Source: Actinomycetes bacterium
GTDB lineage: Bacteria > Actinomycetota > Actinomycetes > Propionibacteriales > Nocardioidaceae
Direction of reading: 5' to 3'
NCBI GenBank assembly: GCA_029779385.1
Contig: JAKPAQ010000646.1
Location: forward strand, 1-9,533
DNA: 9,533 nt
Part shown: positions 8,522 through 9,533 of the stretch, in pieces
Layout: each line of letters starts with the position of its first letter
Position numbering within the stretch: the stretch's first letter is position 1
Notes under the pieces: model-generated
What the model was told of the DNA's origin: nothing
Database searches by the model: none
What the model saw: only the letters and a program-made list of their open reading frames with translations
Position numbers and translations under genes: made by a program

Positions 8522-9429
8522 ACCGGCACGCGTCCCAAGATGTCGGCGAGAACGTCCTCGACCGCGGTATTGGCGTAGGCGTCGAGTCGGTGCGAAAGCA
8601 CCATCGGGACCAGTTCGGCGACGTCGTCAGGAAGCACGAACTCGCGATCGCGCATCGCCGCGAGGGACTTGGCCGCGCGAACTAGTTGCAAACTGGACCG
8701 GGGGCTGGCGCCGACTCGCAGATCTGCAGATTCGCGGGTCGCGCGAGCGATCGCGACGACGTAGCGTTCGACCACCTCCGACAGGTGAATTGTGCGGACG
8801 TGAGCGATCATCTGTTCAAAATCTGCCACGGCGATGACCGGCTCAAGTGACTCGGCCGGATCTTGGCGGTCGCGGTCGCGCAGCATCGCTACTTCAGCAT
8901 CGGCATCGGGGTAACCGATTGAAATCCTGGCCATAAAGCGATCGCGCTGCGCTTCAGGCAGCGCATAGGTTCCGGCCATCTCGTAGGGGTTTTGGGTGGC
9001 CACAACCATAAAAGGAACCGGCAAGTCATAACTGATGCCATCGGCCGAAACCCGGCGTTCCTCCATCGCCTCCAAGAGTGCCGACTGGGTCTTTGCCGAA
9101 GCGCGATTGATTTCGTCGCCGATCACGATGTTGGCAAAAACGGCGCCCGGTTTGAACTCGAACTCTCGCGTCGCCTGGTTGAACACCGAAACCCCGGTGA
9201 CGTCTGAGGGCAGCAGGTCCGGCGTGAACTGGATCCGACGAACCGAACAGTCAATCGAGCGCGCCAAGGCCCGCGCAAGTGCCGTCTTGCCGACACCTGG
9301 CACATCCTCGATCAGCAGGTGGCCCTGCGCCAAGGCGACCACTAGCGCGGCCTCAATTGCGTCGTCTTTTCCGTCGATTACTCGGGCGACATTTTCGCGA
9401 ATTGAGCCGGCGGCCGCAGCAAAGTCCAT
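8518..9429 (-). CDS. MoxR-family AAA+ ATPase
   Basis: Cytosolic AAA+ chaperone-like ATPase of 303 residues. Walker A is EDVPGVGKTAL (41-51), Walker B IVIGDEINRA (101-110, Asp105/Glu106), sensor 1 is in VATQNP (143-148, Asn147), and the arginine-finger region is LPEAQRDRF (157-165). Sensor 2 is GASPRSS (240-246, Arg244), in the AAA lid. These are standard MoxR blocks (AAA_3 plus lid). MoxR proteins are thought to help mature or regulate partner proteins encoded beside them; here those are the DUF58 and TgpA-like proteins. The reading frame opens upstream at a GTG (9465), but I take the ATG at 9429: it fits the usual MoxR N-terminus (MDFAAAAGSIRENVARVI) and follows a TACGAT -10 by exactly 6 nt. 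It is the first gene of a three-gene operon with 4-nt overlaps. I give no gene symbol because the family contains several paralogues. Confidence 0.92.
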   Translation of the reverse strand: MDFAAAAGSIRENVARVIDGKDDAIEAALVVALAQGHLLIEDVPGVGKTALARALARSIDCSVRRIQFTPDLLPSDVTGVSVFNQATREFEFKPGAVFANIVIGDEINRASAKTQSALLEAMEERRVSADGISYDLPVPFMVVATQNPYEMAGTYALPEAQRDRFMARISIGYPDADAEVAMLRDRDRQDPAESLEPVIAVADFEQMIAHVRTIHLSEVVERYVVAIARATRESADLRVGASPRSSLQLVRAAKSLAAMRDREFVLPDDVAELVPMVLSHRLDAYANTAVEDVLADILGRVPV

Positions 9430-9435
9430 GGGCTG

Positions 9436-9441
9436 ATCGTA
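9436..9441 (-). promoter_or_regulatory. -10 element TACGAT of the moxR operon (leaderless promoter)
   Basis: TACGAT matches TANNNT and is followed by 6 nt (cagccc) and the ATG at 9429, so the transcript would start on the start codon. It lies inside the reading frame that would be used by the alternative GTG start at 9465, which argues against that start. No good -35 is seen. Confidence 0.55.
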
Positions 9442-9485
9442 GGCATACCGGGCAATGACCCACACTCATATCGGCCAACCAGGAC

Positions 9486-9491
9486 TAACGT
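9486..9491 (+). promoter_or_regulatory. -10 element TAACGT of the right-edge gene (leaderless promoter)
   Basis: TAACGT is followed by 6 nt (gttggt) and a GTG at 9498, the same hexamer-plus-6 geometry as at the GST and moxR genes. It fixes the start of the gene that runs off the right edge. Confidence 0.5.
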
Positions 9492-9497
9492 GTTGGT

Positions 9498-9533
9498 GTG
9501 GCCCGACTACTGATCGTCCAGCACTGCCCGACT
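9498..9533 (+). CDS. Start of a flavodoxin-like protein, runs off the right edge
   Basis: Twelve codons are visible from a GTG start, reading MARLLIVQHCPT. A hydrophobic first beta strand followed by a polar turn (LLIV-x-H-x-PT) is how flavodoxin / NAD(P)H-dependent FMN reductase family proteins begin, and the turn would be the phosphate-binding loop of FMN. The gene diverges from moxR with 68 bp between start codons. The -10 position supports the start. Function from twelve residues is only a suggestion. Confidence 0.45.
   Translation, partial: MARLLIVQHCPT

Overview
The window comes from a moderately GC-rich actinobacterium (Actinomycetota; roughly 60% GC by eye). The evidence is a long actinobacterial-type LeuA, an S-glutathionyl-hydroquinone-reductase-like (xi-class GST) protein typical of the phylum, a MoxR-DUF58-transglutaminase operon, and several promoters built as TANNNT plus 6 nt plus start codon, the actinobacterial pattern for leaderless mRNAs. 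I cannot name the genus. I see no rRNA, tRNA, CRISPR array, insertion sequence or long repeat. Coding density is very high, and no gap exceeds about 150 bases.

Left part (1-4212, all minus strand, read right to left): a 16-codon leader peptide with three consecutive Leu codons (leuL-like), then leuA (2-isopropylmalate synthase, leucine biosynthesis). After 49 bp comes a saccharopine/lysine-6-dehydrogenase family gene. It overlaps by ATGA an ALDH7 (antiquitin-type) alpha-aminoadipic semialdehyde dehydrogenase gene that runs off the left edge. The last two genes would turn lysine into 2-aminoadipate. A catabolic lysine pair thus sits behind a leucine-biosynthesis gene that looks attenuator-controlled.

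Centre (4162-5222): leuL-leuA and a plus-strand xi-class GST gene diverge from one shared promoter core. The 7-mer TAGCGTA at 4221-4227 reads as TANNNT on both strands. The GST start lies 7 nt downstream of its -10 (leaderless). The leader-peptide ATG lies just downstream on the other strand. The leader RNA can form a strong hairpin overlapping the end of the leader ORF, and alternative pairings that reach the leuA Shine-Dalgarno.

Right part (5241-9429, minus strand): an operon of moxR (AAA+ ATPase), a DUF58 protein and a TgpA-like membrane transglutaminase, joined by two GTGA 4-nt overlaps. It converges with the GST gene over an 18-bp gap. It starts from a leaderless promoter that corrects the MoxR start to 9429. 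At the right edge a divergent gene begins at 9498 (GTG, also leaderless by pattern), with the first 12 codons of a flavodoxin-like protein.

The most notable points are the unannotated leucine leader/attenuator and the symmetric bidirectional -10. The enzymes themselves belong to known families.
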